Of a stretch of DNA of 23,471 nt, positions 23,386 through 23,471 are shown one piece after another. The stretch comes from Candidatus Omnitrophota bacterium (GTDB lineage: Bacteria; Omnitrophota; Gorgyraeia; S143-82): NCBI GenBank assembly GCA_027065215.1, contig JAMOOT010000007.1:1-23471 (forward strand), written 5' to 3'. Under the pieces are notes generated by a model that saw only the letters and a program-made list of their open reading frames with translations, was not told the origin of the DNA and made no database searches. Every line of letters starts with the position of its first letter. Position 1 is the first letter of the stretch. Made by a program: the position numbers and the translations under genes.

Positions 23386-23471
23386 TCACAACTCACTCAA
23401 CATTATACCGCCTACAGATTTTAACTCTTCTTTAGCCCTCTTAACAAGGCTATTTATTTCATCTACTCCAC
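23386..23471 (-). CDS. C-terminal end of an unidentified gene (cut by window edge)
   Basis: A minus-strand frame open from the window edge encodes 27 residues ending IMLSEL before a TGA at 23386-23388, only 12 bases upstream of the mrp GTG. The visible tail is helical and charged (LVKRAKEELKSVGG). The other two minus-strand frames contain early stops at the edge. The close spacing to mrp and its Shine-Dalgarno suggests a coding gene in the same operon. Too little is visible to assign a family. Confidence 0.5.
   Translation of the reverse strand, partial: GVDEINSLVKRAKEELKSVGGIMLSEL

Noticed and set aside
1..23471. CRISPR arrays, tRNA or rRNA genes, insertion sequences
   Set aside because: No direct-repeat arrays, no RNA gene signatures and no transposase-like frames or terminal repeats were seen on either strand by eye.

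Overview
The window is almost entirely one strand: every recognised gene lies on the minus strand, so transcription runs from the right end to the left end. It is a large flagellar gene cluster from a low-to-moderate GC bacterium. Many genes overlap by 1-8 bases (ATGA or TAATG junctions) or sit a few bases apart, and Shine-Dalgarno sequences are strong. I cannot name the species. T2SS-type minor pseudopilins beside the flagellar genes point to a diderm. The N-terminal domain of the GGDEF protein resembles, from memory, a domain recurrent in uncultured candidate phyla such as Omnitrophota. That placement is an inference and is low confidence.

Right end (about 20.6-23.5 kb): the tail of an unidentified gene, a short-form Mrp/ApbC-type P-loop ATPase, a secreted LamG-like protein and aspartate-semialdehyde dehydrogenase (asd). 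Next (16.2-20.6 kb) comes a motor, switch and export block: motB, a second degenerate motB-like gene, fliL, a fliM lacking the CheY-binding N-terminus, fliN, fliO and fliP. No motA precedes motB. No fliQ, fliR, flhB or flhA follows fliP.

The middle (9.3-16.2 kb) is an unusual insert of GspJ-like and GspI-like pseudopilins, a large GH57-type glycosidase, a second full-length fliM carrying the CheY-binding motif, and an 842-residue GGDEF protein with its own good sigma70-type promoter. The left block (1-9.2 kb) is the classic MS-ring, switch, export ATPase and hook run: fliF, fliG, fliH, fliI, fliJ, a MotE-like MgtE_N protein, a LysM protein, fliK, flgD, the TIGR02530-type flagellar operon protein, and flgE cut by the window edge.

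Together the genes specify the MS-ring (FliF), C-ring (FliG, two FliM, FliN), part of the export apparatus (FliH, I, J, O, P), hook-length control and hook (FliK, FlgD, FlgE) and the peptidoglycan-anchored side of the stator (MotB, FliL). The most interesting points are two paralogue pairs. One FliM lacks the CheY dock while the other has an altered FliG-binding loop. One MotB is canonical while its neighbour lacks both the ion-carrying Asp and the peptidoglycan-binding residues. There is no gene-free stretch longer than about 205 bases.
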